In this document: piece by piece, positions 52,781-64,000 of the stretch
How the letters are laid out: the number at the start of each line of letters is the position of its first letter
How positions within the stretch are numbered: position 1 is the stretch's first letter
Assembly (NCBI RefSeq): GCF_007988905.1
Contig: NZ_BJVA01000007.1
Span: 81,013-145,012 of the forward strand
Length of the DNA: 64,000 bases
Direction: 5' to 3'
From: Gluconobacter kanchanaburiensis NBRC 103587
GTDB taxonomy: Bacteria > Pseudomonadota > Alphaproteobacteria > Acetobacterales > Acetobacteraceae
The notes under the pieces: generated by a model
Databases searched by the model: none
What the model was told of the DNA's origin: nothing
The model's input: only the letters and a program-made list of their open reading frames with translations
Translations under genes and position numbers: made by a program

Positions 52781-54265
52781 ATGTCTGACCGTTTTCATAA
52801 ACGACTCTGGCGTAATGCCGTCAGTTTCTCCCGCAGTCAGGAGCCTCATGCCTCCATTCACGCGGTAGAAGGTCTGCGGGAATGTCCGACATGCGGTCTT
52901 TTTCAGCACGTCCCGCGTCTGAAACGGGGGCATCTCGCGGAATGCCTGCGTTGTGGTTGTCAGCTTGCCCGTCGGCGCAAGACCTCCCTGATCGGCGCAC
53001 CGGCGGCTTTCTGCGTCACATCAGCCGCGCTTTACGTTACGCTGCTTATCAGCTCTCTCATGACACTGAACGTCTATGGACGCGAAAACACCGTCTCTCT
53101 CATGAGTGGCCCGATCGAACTCGGGCACCAGGGATATGGCATGATTGGTGTTCTCGTGGCGCTGGTGACGATCCTTATGCCAGGTGTCATCATCGGCCTT
53201 ATGGGGGCCATCCTTTATGGCGCCTCCCGTCCCCAGATGCCTGACTGGACCCCGCGATTGCTCACCTGGTACGATCGTCTGCGCGGCTGGTCGATGGTGG
53301 AAGTCTATGTCCTTGGCGTGCTGGTGGCTTACACCAAGCTGGTGGATCTTGCGCTCGTCATTCTTCAGCCCGGAGTCTATCTTCTGGGCGCTCTGATGCT
53401 AAGCATGGCCGCCGTGGATTCGACTTTCGATGCGGAGCGCATCTGGCGGAGTCGCGACATCAGCCCCAAACTCGACGATCATCAGGGCCGGCTTCTGGAT
53501 GTCGCCCATCTTGATGCCCGTAGCGGAGTCATTCCTCCTGTTGAGAACATGCTGTCCTGCCACGCCTGCAATCTGGTGCTGGCGTTCGACCATGCAGTTC
53601 CGCAAGAGCAGGACATGGGGGACTGTCCCCGCTGTGGTCAGATTCTGCGCCGCCGCAAGCCGCAGAGTCTGGCCTCGGCCACGTGCCTTCTCGTGGCAGG
53701 GGTCGTGTTCTATCTGCCTGCGAATCTGTTGCCGGTTATGACTTATACCAAGGTGGGTCACGGGGCGCCCAGCACCATCATCAGTGGTGTGATCGAGCTC
53801 TGGCAGGCGGGAATGATTCCGCTGTCGCTGCTGGTGTTGTTCGCCAGTATCACCGTGCCCGTGCTCAAGATCGTCGCCCTGACATTCATGATTATCGGCA
53901 CGCGTCTCCGGTCCCGCTGGCAGCTCAGGCACATGGCGAAGCTTTATCGGCTCGTCGTTATTATCGGCCGATGGTCGATGATCGATGTTTTTATGATTTC
54001 CATTCTCGTGGCTGTCGTACATTTCGGCTTTCTGGCCAATGTGACGGCTGATCCGGGTATGGTCTGCTTTGCGCTGGTCGTGATTCTGACCATCTTCGCA
54101 GCAGAACTGTTTGATCCCCGCGGGATGTGGGATGCCGCAGGCCTCAATGGCGCGGTTGCATCTCCCGCAGCGGAAAACGGACGGTCCGGCGCACAGTCGT
54201 CCTCCGACGCTGTTTCCGGACCGCCTTCTTCTGATACTCATGACATGGAGCCTGGACGCGCGTGA
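52781..54265 (+). CDS. pqiA: Paraquat-inducible protein A, PqiA
   Basis: Inner-membrane protein of 494 residues with two similar halves. Each half opens with a rubredoxin-like zinc ribbon (CPTCGLFQ...CLRCGCQLARR and CHACNLVL...CPRCGQILRRRK) followed by four membrane spans. PqiA, PqiB and PqiC form a lipid transport path across the envelope, PqiA being the inner-membrane part. The ATG at 52781 follows AGGAG. The stop overlaps the GTG start of pqiB by four bases. The C-terminal 40 residues are low-complexity Ala/Ser-rich. Confidence 0.93.
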   Translation: MSDRFHKRLWRNAVSFSRSQEPHASIHAVEGLRECPTCGLFQHVPRLKRGHLAECLRCGCQLARRRKTSLIGAPAAFCVTSAALYVTLLISSLMTLNVYGRENTVSLMSGPIELGHQGYGMIGVLVALVTILMPGVIIGLMGAILYGASRPQMPDWTPRLLTWYDRLRGWSMVEVYVLGVLVAYTKLVDLALVILQPGVYLLGALMLSMAAVDSTFDAERIWRSRDISPKLDDHQGRLLDVAHLDARSGVIPPVENMLSCHACNLVLAFDHAVPQEQDMGDCPRCGQILRRRKPQSLASATCLLVAGVVFYLPANLLPVMTYTKVGHGAPSTIISGVIELWQAGMIPLSLLVLFASITVPVLKIVALTFMIIGTRLRSRWQLRHMAKLYRLVVIIGRWSMIDVFMISILVAVVHFGFLANVTADPGMVCFALVVILTIFAAELFDPRGMWDAAGLNGAVASPAAENGRSGAQSSSDAVSGPPSSDTHDMEPGRA

Positions 54266-55944
54266 GCGATTCCCGAAACAACCGGGGGGAGCAGACGGTC
54301 TCGCCGAAGGAAGCCCCGGTGCGCCGCACCCGTTTCTCCCTTATCCTGCTGATTCCGGTGGTGGCCATCCTCATCGCCGGCTGGCTAGCGTGGGAACATT
54401 TTGCAACGCGTGGCCCGGTCATTACCATCACATTCGAAACCGCGGACGGCCTGACCCCGGGCCAGACCCAGGTGAAGAACAAGGCCGTGACACTCGGTAC
54501 GGTTCAGGACATCACCCTGAGCGACGACATGAAACATGTCGATGTAACCGTCCAGATGAATGCCAATAGCGCGCATATCCTGACGGACCACACCCGGTTC
54601 TGGGTCGTGCGGCCCCGTATTAACGGCGCCAGCATCACCGGTCTCGATACGCTGTTTTCGGGAGCTTATATCGCGTTGGATCCGGGCACGGATGATGGCC
54701 ATTACCAGAAGTTCTTCAAGGGTCTGGAATCACCCCCCGGCGTTCGCTCCGATCAGCCGGGCGAAACATTCTGGCTGGTGTCTCCGTCGCTTGGATCGCT
54801 CGGGCCGGGTTCGCCGGTTTTCTTCCGGGATCTCCAGGTCGGTGAGGTGCTTGGTTACACGATGCCGCCGGGTGGGACGGGACCGATCGTCATTCAGGCG
54901 TTTGTAAAAGATCCCTATGATCACTATCTGCGCACGGATAGCCGTTTCTGGAACGTCTCGGGCGTACAGGTAGGGCTTGGAGCAGGGGGCCTGAAGGTCC
55001 AGCTTAAATCGCTTCAGGCACTTTTTTCCGGCGGTATTGCCTTTGGTCTTCCGGAGCGTCGCCGCAACATCGATCTTCCTGATGCGCCTGCCAATTCGGT
55101 CTTCAAGCTCTATGCGAGCGAAGCAGATGCCGACAATGCGCGTTATCACAAGCGCCTGCGCGTCGTGACCTACATCAACTCCTCCGTCAAAGGCCTGACG
55201 ACTGGCAGTCAGGTTACGATGTTCGGCCTTCAGATTGGCAGCGTCACGGATGTTCATCTTCTTTTTGACGGTCCTGCCAAGCTTCCTCGTGTTCGTGTGG
55301 ATATGGAACTTGAACCCGAACGGGTATTGTCCAACTGGGATGACCGGATTGAAAATGCCAAGGAGGGATCCGTCGAGAAATACCTTCAGGCGTTCGTGGC
55401 GGATGGAATGCGGGCTTCTGTTCAGAGTGCAAGCTTCCTGACAGGTGAATCCATGATTGCGCTGCAATTCGTCAAGAATGCCCCCGTAACGCCACTGACC
55501 TATGAAGGAGACGTTGCAGTTCTTCCAAGTCAGGCGGGTGGCATGGATGGAATCATGGAGTCTGTCTCGACCATCACTGACAAGATCGCTGCAATGCCGC
55601 TGACCGAGATCGGTGGGCACGTGAACGATCTTCTGGCGCATGCGGATGGTCGTCTGAATAGTCCCGAAGTCACACAGTCTCTCGCGGCTCTGCGTGATTC
55701 GCTTCAGAACCTGAACAGGCTGACGAAAACCGCCAACCAGAACCTGCCTGCGCTGATGAAAGAGCTACAGGGCACACTCTCGAACGCACAGGCGGTTCTG
55801 GGAGCTTATGGCGGGGATACGGATTTCCATCGCAGCCTTCAGGGTATGATCACTCAGTTGACCCAGATGTCTCGCTCCCTGCGGTTCCTGACGGATTATC
55901 TAGATCATCACCCTTCCGCTCTCATCACAGGCCGCAGGAACTGA
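54262..55944 (+). CDS. pqiB: MCE-domain protein PqiB
   Basis: 560 residues from a GTG at 54262 overlapping pqiA. One N-terminal membrane span (FSLILLIPVVAILIAGWLAW), then three MCE domains in tandem, each with the ligand-channel beta barrel (for example ITFETADGLTPGQTQVKNKAV, GLGPGSPVFFRDLQVGEVLGY-like SPVFFRDLQVGEVLG, and VKGLTTGSQVTMFGLQIGSV). A helical C-terminal part (about 430-550, GMDGIMESVSTITDKI onward) forms the needle-like barrel. With PqiA and PqiC it carries lipids between the membranes. The pqiC gene follows three bases later. Confidence 0.93.
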   Translation: MSDSRNNRGEQTVSPKEAPVRRTRFSLILLIPVVAILIAGWLAWEHFATRGPVITITFETADGLTPGQTQVKNKAVTLGTVQDITLSDDMKHVDVTVQMNANSAHILTDHTRFWVVRPRINGASITGLDTLFSGAYIALDPGTDDGHYQKFFKGLESPPGVRSDQPGETFWLVSPSLGSLGPGSPVFFRDLQVGEVLGYTMPPGGTGPIVIQAFVKDPYDHYLRTDSRFWNVSGVQVGLGAGGLKVQLKSLQALFSGGIAFGLPERRRNIDLPDAPANSVFKLYASEADADNARYHKRLRVVTYINSSVKGLTTGSQVTMFGLQIGSVTDVHLLFDGPAKLPRVRVDMELEPERVLSNWDDRIENAKEGSVEKYLQAFVADGMRASVQSASFLTGESMIALQFVKNAPVTPLTYEGDVAVLPSQAGGMDGIMESVSTITDKIAAMPLTEIGGHVNDLLAHADGRLNSPEVTQSLAALRDSLQNLNRLTKTANQNLPALMKELQGTLSNAQAVLGAYGGDTDFHRSLQGMITQLTQMSRSLRFLTDYLDHHPSALITGRRN

Positions 55945-55947
55945 GCC

Positions 55948-56565
55948 ATGATATCGTCTTTCTCCTTCCGCCCGCTCGTGCTGTCCCTGATGGGGGCCAT
56001 GGCACTGACGGGATTACTCGCGGCCTGCAGCAGCGATCCGACGCTTTATGCTCTGGCTCCAGTGCCGGGCGTGCCGCAGGCAGGTGGTCCTGTCGTGGTT
56101 GAAGTCCGCACGCCTGTCGTCAGTGCCCGACTGGATCGGGATACGATCGTGAAGTCGAGTAGCGACTATCAGCTCAAACTTGCTGCAGGCGCGAGCTGGA
56201 GCGAGGCGCTTCCGGATATGATCGCTCATACTCTGTCGACTGACCTTGCACAGCGTCTGCCGGGTACGACGGTTTTTGCCGAGAACGACGCCGTTACCAC
56301 AACGGCTGCAGCTTATGTCGAATTGACGATCCGGAATTTTGAAGCTGATGCCCGAGGATATGCATTGGTGAACGGCATGCTGTCCGTTCATCCTGCGGGA
56401 AAGATGATCGGGCCTGTCATGACGGTCCCTGTAAGCTGGCGGTCATCCGAGCCTGTGGCATCTGAGACTGCGCGCCTGGCCGCAGCGCTCAGTCAAGGTG
56501 TTGCAGCCATTGCCGATCAGGCGGCGGCAAGTGTGCGGACACTTCCCCCACCAGTGCATGACTGA
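55948..56565 (+). CDS. pqiC: Outer-membrane lipoprotein PqiC/LptP-type auxiliary
   Basis: 205 residues with a lipoprotein signal ending LLAACSS (lipidation at Cys27). After it: TLYALAPVPG, the family's opening, then RLDRDTIVKSSSDYQLKL, ASWSEALPDMIAHTLSTDLAQRLP, and a beta-rich end. It belongs to the ABC-type transport auxiliary lipoprotein family (DUF330), which completes MCE pathways in the outer membrane. Third gene of the operon pqiA-pqiB-pqiC and followed by a bidirectional terminator. Confidence 0.9.
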   Translation: MISSFSFRPLVLSLMGAMALTGLLAACSSDPTLYALAPVPGVPQAGGPVVVEVRTPVVSARLDRDTIVKSSSDYQLKLAAGASWSEALPDMIAHTLSTDLAQRLPGTTVFAENDAVTTTAAAYVELTIRNFEADARGYALVNGMLSVHPAGKMIGPVMTVPVSWRSSEPVASETARLAAALSQGVAAIADQAAASVRTLPPPVHD

Positions 56566-56596
56566 GGACGCAGAAAAGAGCTGCATAGTCTGAAAA

Positions 56597-56629
56597 TAAA
56601 AAAGGCTCCCGGAAGGGAGCCTTTTTTAT
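56597..56629. terminator. Bidirectional terminator between pqiC and nusG
   Basis: AAAAAAGGCTCCC-GGAA-GGGAGCCTTTTTT: seven-base GC stem with A and T runs on each side. Ends both pqiABC and secE-nusG. Confidence 0.95.
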
Positions 56630-56648
56630 TAGAAAACACTAACAGATG

Positions 56649-57179
56649 TCAGAGCTTTTCCACCTGTGTGTAATCCAGATCGACCGGCGTTGACCGTCCA
56701 AAGATGGAGACGCTGACCTTGAGGCGTTGACGCTCGTCGTCCACGTCTTCGATCATGCCGGTGAATGATGTGAACGGACCATCTGCAACCCGGATCTGCT
56801 CGCCAATCTCGAAAGAAAGGCTGGAGCGGGGGCGTTCAACGCCTTCCTGGGCCTGCTTCATGATCCGGTCAGCTTCGGCTGCCGTGATGGGCGTAGGACG
56901 GTTACGGGTTCCGAGGAAGCCCGTGACCTTGGGGGTATCCTTGACGAGATGCCAGGCTTCGTCCGTCAGTTCCATCTTGACGAGGACATAGCCCGGAAAG
57001 AACTTGCGCTCCGCATTAACCTTACGGCCGCGACGCATTTCCGTCACGTCTTCGGAAGGAACGAGGATCTGCTCAAAATGGTCGGACAGGCCTTTTTGTG
57101 CAGCCTGCTCCTGAATATGACTCGCGATTTTTTTCTCGAATCCGGAATAGACATGCACGACGTACCAACGCTTCGCCAT
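56649..57179 (-). CDS. nusG: Transcription termination/antitermination protein NusG
   Basis: 176 residues that bind RNA polymerase, linking it to Rho and to ribosomes. N-terminal domain: KRWYVVHVYSGFEKKIASHIQEQA, FPGYVLVKMELTDEAWHLVKDT and GFLGTRNRPTPI; C-terminal KOW: GEQIRVADGPFTSFTGMIEDVD and STPVDLDYTQVEKL. It follows secE after ten bases. Unlike most proteobacteria, no rplK follows: the transcript stops at the terminator shared with pqiC. Confidence 0.96.
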   Translation of the reverse strand: MAKRWYVVHVYSGFEKKIASHIQEQAAQKGLSDHFEQILVPSEDVTEMRRGRKVNAERKFFPGYVLVKMELTDEAWHLVKDTPKVTGFLGTRNRPTPITAAEADRIMKQAQEGVERPRSSLSFEIGEQIRVADGPFTSFTGMIEDVDDERQRLKVSVSIFGRSTPVDLDYTQVEKL

Positions 57180-57188
57180 GGTGCGAAC

Positions 57189-57443
57189 CTAGCCTCCAAC
57201 GCCAAAAAGTTCGCGGACGCCAAGGCCAATCACCTGGTCCACGATGAAGAAGAAGATGCAGGTCACGGTAACCATGACCAGTACGGCACCTGACGTGATC
57301 AGGGTGTTGCGACGGGTCGGCCACGTGACGCGCTTCGCTTCGGCGCGGACGTCACGGACGTAGGCAACCAGATTGAAGCCGGATCCGTTCTTTTGAGGCG
57401 CCGTTTTCCGCGACTCGTCTTTCGGGGTACTGACCGACACCAT
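57189..57443 (-). CDS. secE: Preprotein translocase subunit SecE
   Basis: 84 residues from the ATG at 57443 (GAGG three bases before it). The basic KRVTWPTRRNTLITSG followed by one membrane span (GAVLVMVTVTCIFFFIVDQVIGLGV) is the single-span SecE type of alphaproteobacteria. SecE clamps SecY in the translocon. Adjacent to nusG and downstream of tRNA-Trp, the usual order. Confidence 0.93.
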   Translation of the reverse strand: MVSVSTPKDESRKTAPQKNGSGFNLVAYVRDVRAEAKRVTWPTRRNTLITSGAVLVMVTVTCIFFFIVDQVIGLGVRELFGVGG

Positions 57444-57505
57444 CGTCCTCGAATCAAGTGAAAATCCCGCTCCCGGTGTCGGGAAGGACATCCGGCAAGA
57501 AGGAG

Positions 57506-57582
57506 TGGCAGGGGCGGAGGGTCTCGAACTCTCAACCTCCGGTTTTGGAGACCGGCGCTCTAGCCAATTGAGCTACACCCCT
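57506..57582 (-). tRNA. tRNA-Trp(CCA)
   Basis: 77-base cloverleaf on the minus strand with encoded CCA. Acceptor AGGGGTG pairs with CGCCCCT, anticodon CCA (plus-strand TGG at 57546-57548) in loop CTCCAAA, T loop TTCGAGA. Located just upstream of secE, a common arrangement. Confidence 0.96.
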
Positions 57583-57708
57583 ATCATCGGGCAGGGCGTT
57601 TTGAAACGTCATGCCAGCGACAGTGGGCGCAAAAGAGAATGTTCGCGAAGAAAAGTCAAGAGCCCCGAGCATCTTTGTTGAGGAATTTCCAATTTGATTT
57701 TTCCCCTC

Positions 57709-57737
57709 TTGCGGGTGCGGAAAAAAATGAGCTAAGG
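57709..57737 (+). promoter_or_regulatory. Possible promoter of tRNA-Gly
   Basis: TTGCGG (57709-57714) with a GC-rich spacer of 16-17 bases to GCTAAG/CTAAGG (57731-57737). Plausible but weak. Confidence 0.35.
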
Positions 57738-57751
57738 ACAGTCTCACCTGA

Positions 57752-57825
57752 GCGGGCGTAGCATAGTGGTAATGCAGTAGCCTTCCAAGCTTCTTAGGAG
57801 GGTTCGATTCCCTTCGCCCGCTCCA
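57752..57825 (+). tRNA. tRNA-Gly(TCC)
   Basis: 74-base cloverleaf with encoded CCA. Acceptor GCGGGCG with CGCCCGC, D stem GCAT/ATGC, anticodon loop CTTCCAA with anticodon TCC, T loop TTCGATT. The anticodon stem GTAGC/GCTTC has a U-U mismatch at its second pair. Confidence 0.92.
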
Positions 57826-57862
57826 GGATCTTTAGAAAATCCCAAAAATAATTATTGAATTC

Positions 57863-58399
57863 TCAATGCCATTGGCACGGTACGTGCGAGGGCGTTGCGT
57901 CTGCGAAGCTCAGAATCTGGAGTGCGACTGCACTGTCGCCGACATTCTTTTCCAGGTGCCCTTTTGGCTCTGGGCCTGAAGCAGAAGGTGATACGTCCTC
58001 ACTGAGGAGAATGTCTCCGGGGTTCAGCTCCACATTGTTTCCGTCCATCGCTGTGACGGAATAGATGCCCGAGAGTGGGACTATCCACTGGGTCTGCCGG
58101 GTTTCGCTCCATTCGCCTTTCCAGCCGGACGGCTGCACACGCACTGTCATTGTGACGTCCCCTTTGTGAGGGGTGCTGAGCAAGGTTTCATGTCCGTTAG
58201 ATGAGGTCGAATCGTCATGAAATGCCGACATCCGGCATTTGGTCAGATGAGTTGTGCCTTGCGGGTCTGTCCAGTTGTCCCAATAAGAGAGCGTCGGGAA
58301 GGAGGGCTTGTCCTCTACAGGAGCAGCCCGGACGGCTGACATCAGAAAAGGCAGGGAAAGGGCGCCCAGGAATGCCGGAAGGCGCTTTGTGTGTGACAT
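57863..58399 (-). CDS. Exported cupin-domain protein
   Basis: 178 residues from the ATG at 58399 (GGAG five bases before). Signal peptide LPAFLGALSLPFLMSAVRAAP, so periplasmic. The central part resembles a DUF-type cupin: GHETLLSTPHKGDVTMTVRVQPSG, QWIVPLSGIYSVTAMDGNNVELNPGDILLSEDVS and EKNVGDSAVALQILSFADAT, with the second cupin signature GDILL. The first metal motif is incomplete, so metal binding is uncertain. Function unknown. Divergent from the atp operon across 339 bases. Confidence 0.75.
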   Translation of the reverse strand: MSHTKRLPAFLGALSLPFLMSAVRAAPVEDKPSFPTLSYWDNWTDPQGTTHLTKCRMSAFHDDSTSSNGHETLLSTPHKGDVTMTVRVQPSGWKGEWSETRQTQWIVPLSGIYSVTAMDGNNVELNPGDILLSEDVSPSASGPEPKGHLEKNVGDSAVALQILSFADATPSHVPCQWH

Positions 58400-58738
58400 C
58401 TGGTCTCCAGGAGGGTGTTTGAAGATGTGCTTCGCCTGAATTGATCGGGCAGCAATCGACAGTTCAGCGGCGAACTGTCTGATCTCTGTCATGCCAGTCT
58501 GCTCGGCTACAAAGCAAACTGCTGTCATTGCCTGTGGATGACGCAGGGAATTTGCGTATCGTCTTGGTTGCGCAGGAACGGGACAGCGTGCTAGAGGCGG
58601 CGCCAAGTGGAGGACCGGGTTTCAGACGAATCCTGCGCAGGAACGTGTATGCCCGGTCCGGACAGTTTTGATGCAAGGAGCCGGATAAGCCGGTTCCGGC
58701 CGCACTCTGCGGCGGATTTAGTGAGACGGAACACGCGT
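58400..58738. other. Divergent intergenic region cupin gene / atp operon
   Basis: No gene seen in this 339-base stretch. It holds a perfect 22-base palindrome (58458-58479) and a possible atp promoter: TTGCGC (58568-58573), 18 bases, TAGAGG (58592-58597). Both are candidates only. Confidence 0.5.
58458..58479. promoter_or_regulatory. 22-base palindrome upstream of the cupin and atp genes
   Basis: GACAGTTC-AGCGGC-GAACTGTC: eight-base perfect arms, six-base spacer, 59 bases before the cupin gene start (minus strand). Looks like an operator for a dimeric regulator. Confidence 0.5.
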
Positions 58739-59310
58739 GTGACGGTGACACAGGTGCCGCAGGTTGGACACACAGGGGGCTTGGCCCAGCGCTACGCCCG
58801 TGCGCTTTATGATCTTGCTTCGGAGCAGGGGGCTCTTCCCGATGTTCTGGGTGAAGTGAAGGCGCTGCGTACCGCCATTTCCGAAAGCGACGACCTGCGG
58901 AAATTCCTGGCTGACGCCCGGATGGACATCCGCCAGGGTCAGACGGTTTCGAATGTCCTGATGTCGAAGCTCGGCTTTGGAGACGTCCTGCGCCGGTTTG
59001 TCGGCGTCATCGCCGAAAATCGTCGCTTGCCTGATCTTGCATCCATTCTGGACGGTGTTCTGGCGCTTGATTCCGCCCTGCGTGGCGAAGTTGTAGCCGA
59101 AGTCCGCTCCGCACAGCCTCTTAACGACACGCAGCGCAGCCAGCTTCAGACCCGACTGGCCGAAGCCGGCTACAGCCGTGTGTCCATGACCGAACATACG
59201 GACGTTGCCCTCCTTGGTGGCATGACCGTACGGATCGGTTCCACACTCTTTGACACTTCGATCGCCGGGCGCCTGACCCGCCTGCAGAACGCCATGAAGG
59301 GAGCCGCGTG

Positions 59311-59311
<1 letters not shown>
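58739..59311 (+). CDS. atpH: ATP synthase F1 delta subunit
   Basis: 190 residues from a GTG at 58739 (a second GTG at 58745 is possible; no clear ribosome site). Joins the F1 head to the peripheral stalk. [24 protein letters not shown] opens the helical N-terminal domain; [32 protein letters not shown] and the end [31 protein letters not shown] match the delta family. The stop overlaps the atpA start (TGATG). First of atpHAGDC. No F0 genes lie near, as usual in alphaproteobacteria. Confidence 0.95.
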
Positions 59312-60846
<1,535 letters not shown>

Positions 60847-60855
60847 GGATAGCCC

Positions 60856-63232
<2,377 letters not shown>

Positions 63233-63236
63233 TCCG

Positions 63237-63653
63237 ATGCCGCTTCGCATCGAGATCGTCAGCCCGGAAAAGCGCCTTGTCGAACGTGAAGTCGACATGG
63301 CCGTGGTCCCGGGCATGGAAGGCGATATTGCAGCCATGCCGGACCGCGCACCGCTGATGCTTCAGCTGCGGGGCGGCGTTGTGGCCCTTTGTCAGGGTGA
63401 CAAGATCGTGGACCGTTATTTCGTGACGGGCGGTTTTGCTGATATGGGTGCTGATCACTGCACCATTCTGGCCGATTCCGCACAGCTCATGAGTGAGCTG
63501 TCCGTGGATGAGGCCAAGAGCCGTTTGCGGGATCTGGAAAGCCAATGGGCCGAAATCGGTCCGAACGACGTGGACATGCACGACCAGATCAGCCGCGAAC
63601 TGCAATCGGTTCGTGCCGAACTGGAAGCTGTTCAGGAACATGGCTCGACCTGA
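63237..63653 (+). CDS. atpC: ATP synthase F1 epsilon subunit
   Basis: 138 residues: LRIEIVSPEKRLVEREVDMAVVPGMEGDIAAMPDRAPLMLQLRGGVV beta domain, then a short two-helix C-terminal part (SVDEAKSRLRDLESQWAEIGPND). Holds the rotor interface and inhibits ATP hydrolysis. Four-base gap after atpD. Last gene of the operon, with a strong terminator. Confidence 0.96.
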   Translation: MPLRIEIVSPEKRLVEREVDMAVVPGMEGDIAAMPDRAPLMLQLRGGVVALCQGDKIVDRYFVTGGFADMGADHCTILADSAQLMSELSVDEAKSRLRDLESQWAEIGPNDVDMHDQISRELQSVRAELEAVQEHGST

Positions 63654-63677
63654 ACGGTCTTTTCAGATCAGGTTTGC

Positions 63678-63713
63678 AAAAGCCCGCTTCATCGTAAGGT
63701 GAAGCGGGTTTTT
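63678..63713 (+). terminator. Rho-independent terminator of the atp operon
   Basis: CCCGCTTCA (63683-63691) pairs with TGAAGCGGG (63700-63708), then TTTTT. The A run before the stem also allows opposite-strand use. Confidence 0.95.
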
Positions 63714-64000
63714 CTTTGCCATTTCTCCAGGGCTTTTCTTTCGCAGGCTTGCCGCCATGCCTGAAATGACTCCGTGCTCAAACATCAGGCGGATTATCTA
63801 GGCGTGTATAGAACCTCTTGGAAGGTGGGAAACTGGCTGCCTATCCTCAGAAGCCTTGTAACTTTGCCTAAGGGTCTATTCCTCAGGCAGGAAAAGGCTT
63901 TCTCCCTAACAGCGCTATACGAAGCGTAAGACGCGATAGGACGCACCTCGGTCCCCCGACGGATGTTGAACGGGCGCCAAACTGGGTGATTCAAAGAAAA
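63714..64000 (+). other. Non-coding stretch at window edge with nested complementary segments
   Basis: No convincing protein gene in about 290 bases. Four nested complementary pairs occur: GTATAG (63806-63811) with CTATAC (63915-63920); AAGCCTT (63851-63857) with AAGGCTT (63894-63900); TGCCTAAGG (63865-63873) with CCTCAGGCA (63881-63889, one A-C mismatch). This nested rod is what a small structured RNA shows. AGAAGCCTT resembles a conserved segment of 6S RNA, but the rest does not clearly fit, so identity is left open. Direction cannot be fixed. Confidence 0.3.

Noticed and set aside
63794..63994. Short minus-strand frame at the window end
   Set aside because: Random-looking sequence without start context; the structured-RNA reading fits the region better.
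63714..64000. tmRNA or RNase P RNA
   Set aside because: No tRNA-like ends or tag reading frame for tmRNA, and no GAGGAAAGTCC core for RNase P.

Overview
The window is a high-GC alphaproteobacterial chromosome segment. The evidence is the conserved block gltX-pyrB-pyrC'-plsY-dprA-topA, an F1-only ATP synthase operon atpHAGDC with no F0 genes beside it, two class I tRNA neighbourhoods typical of the group, and proteins with the flavour of acetic acid bacteria (Acetobacteraceae, most likely Gluconobacter or a close relative). The genus is an inference from gene content and order, not from an rRNA. I saw no rRNA, insertion sequence, prophage or CRISPR array.

Layout. 1-4 kb: the 3' end of quinone-linked D-lactate dehydrogenase faces a copper-type TonB-dependent receptor and its Met/His/Cys-rich partner. 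4-16 kb (mostly minus strand): rhtA, parE, secreted proteins, an OmpA-family porin-like protein, a C-terminal processing protease with a DUF1491 protein, topA and dprA. 16-20 kb: plsY, a dihydroorotase homologue that has lost its first metal motif, pyrB, gltX. 20-31 kb: a pair of Tat-signal genes, a ComEC-type channel, nth, an ABC exporter, a secreted amidohydrolase, an antiporter, rdgB and rph. 32-37 kb: hrcA, the class A penicillin-binding protein, and prfB with its programmed frameshift. 37-41 kb: a TonB-ExbB-ExbD-ExbD-TPR operon. 41-43 kb: a solitary flgH and a nucleotide-sugar reductase that appears to carry an internal deletion.

43-52 kb is the most interesting accessory region. An AtzG/HpxX-like small subunit and AtzE/HpxY-like amidase, a DctA-type carrier, an HpxW-like Ntn hydrolase (easily mistaken for gamma-glutamyltransferase), a LysR regulator, an allantoate amidohydrolase, a ureidoglycine-glyoxylate aminotransferase and a glyoxylate reductase sit together around one divergent regulatory region. 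Together they read as an allantoate-to-oxalate nitrogen-salvage pathway resembling the Klebsiella hpx genes, but without uricase, allantoinase or an hpxZ/atzH gene in view.

52-64 kb: tRNA-Thr, the pqiABC lipid-transport operon, nusG-secE-tRNA-Trp, tRNA-Gly, a cupin protein, atpHAGDC, and at the edge a non-coding stretch with nested complementary segments that may be a structured RNA.

Functionally the window joins envelope biology (TonB system, copper receptor, PqiABC, PBP1A, OmpA), core information processing (topA, parE, prfB, nusG, secE, gltX, rph), nucleotide synthesis and salvage, and energy conversion (D-lactate oxidation, ATP synthase).
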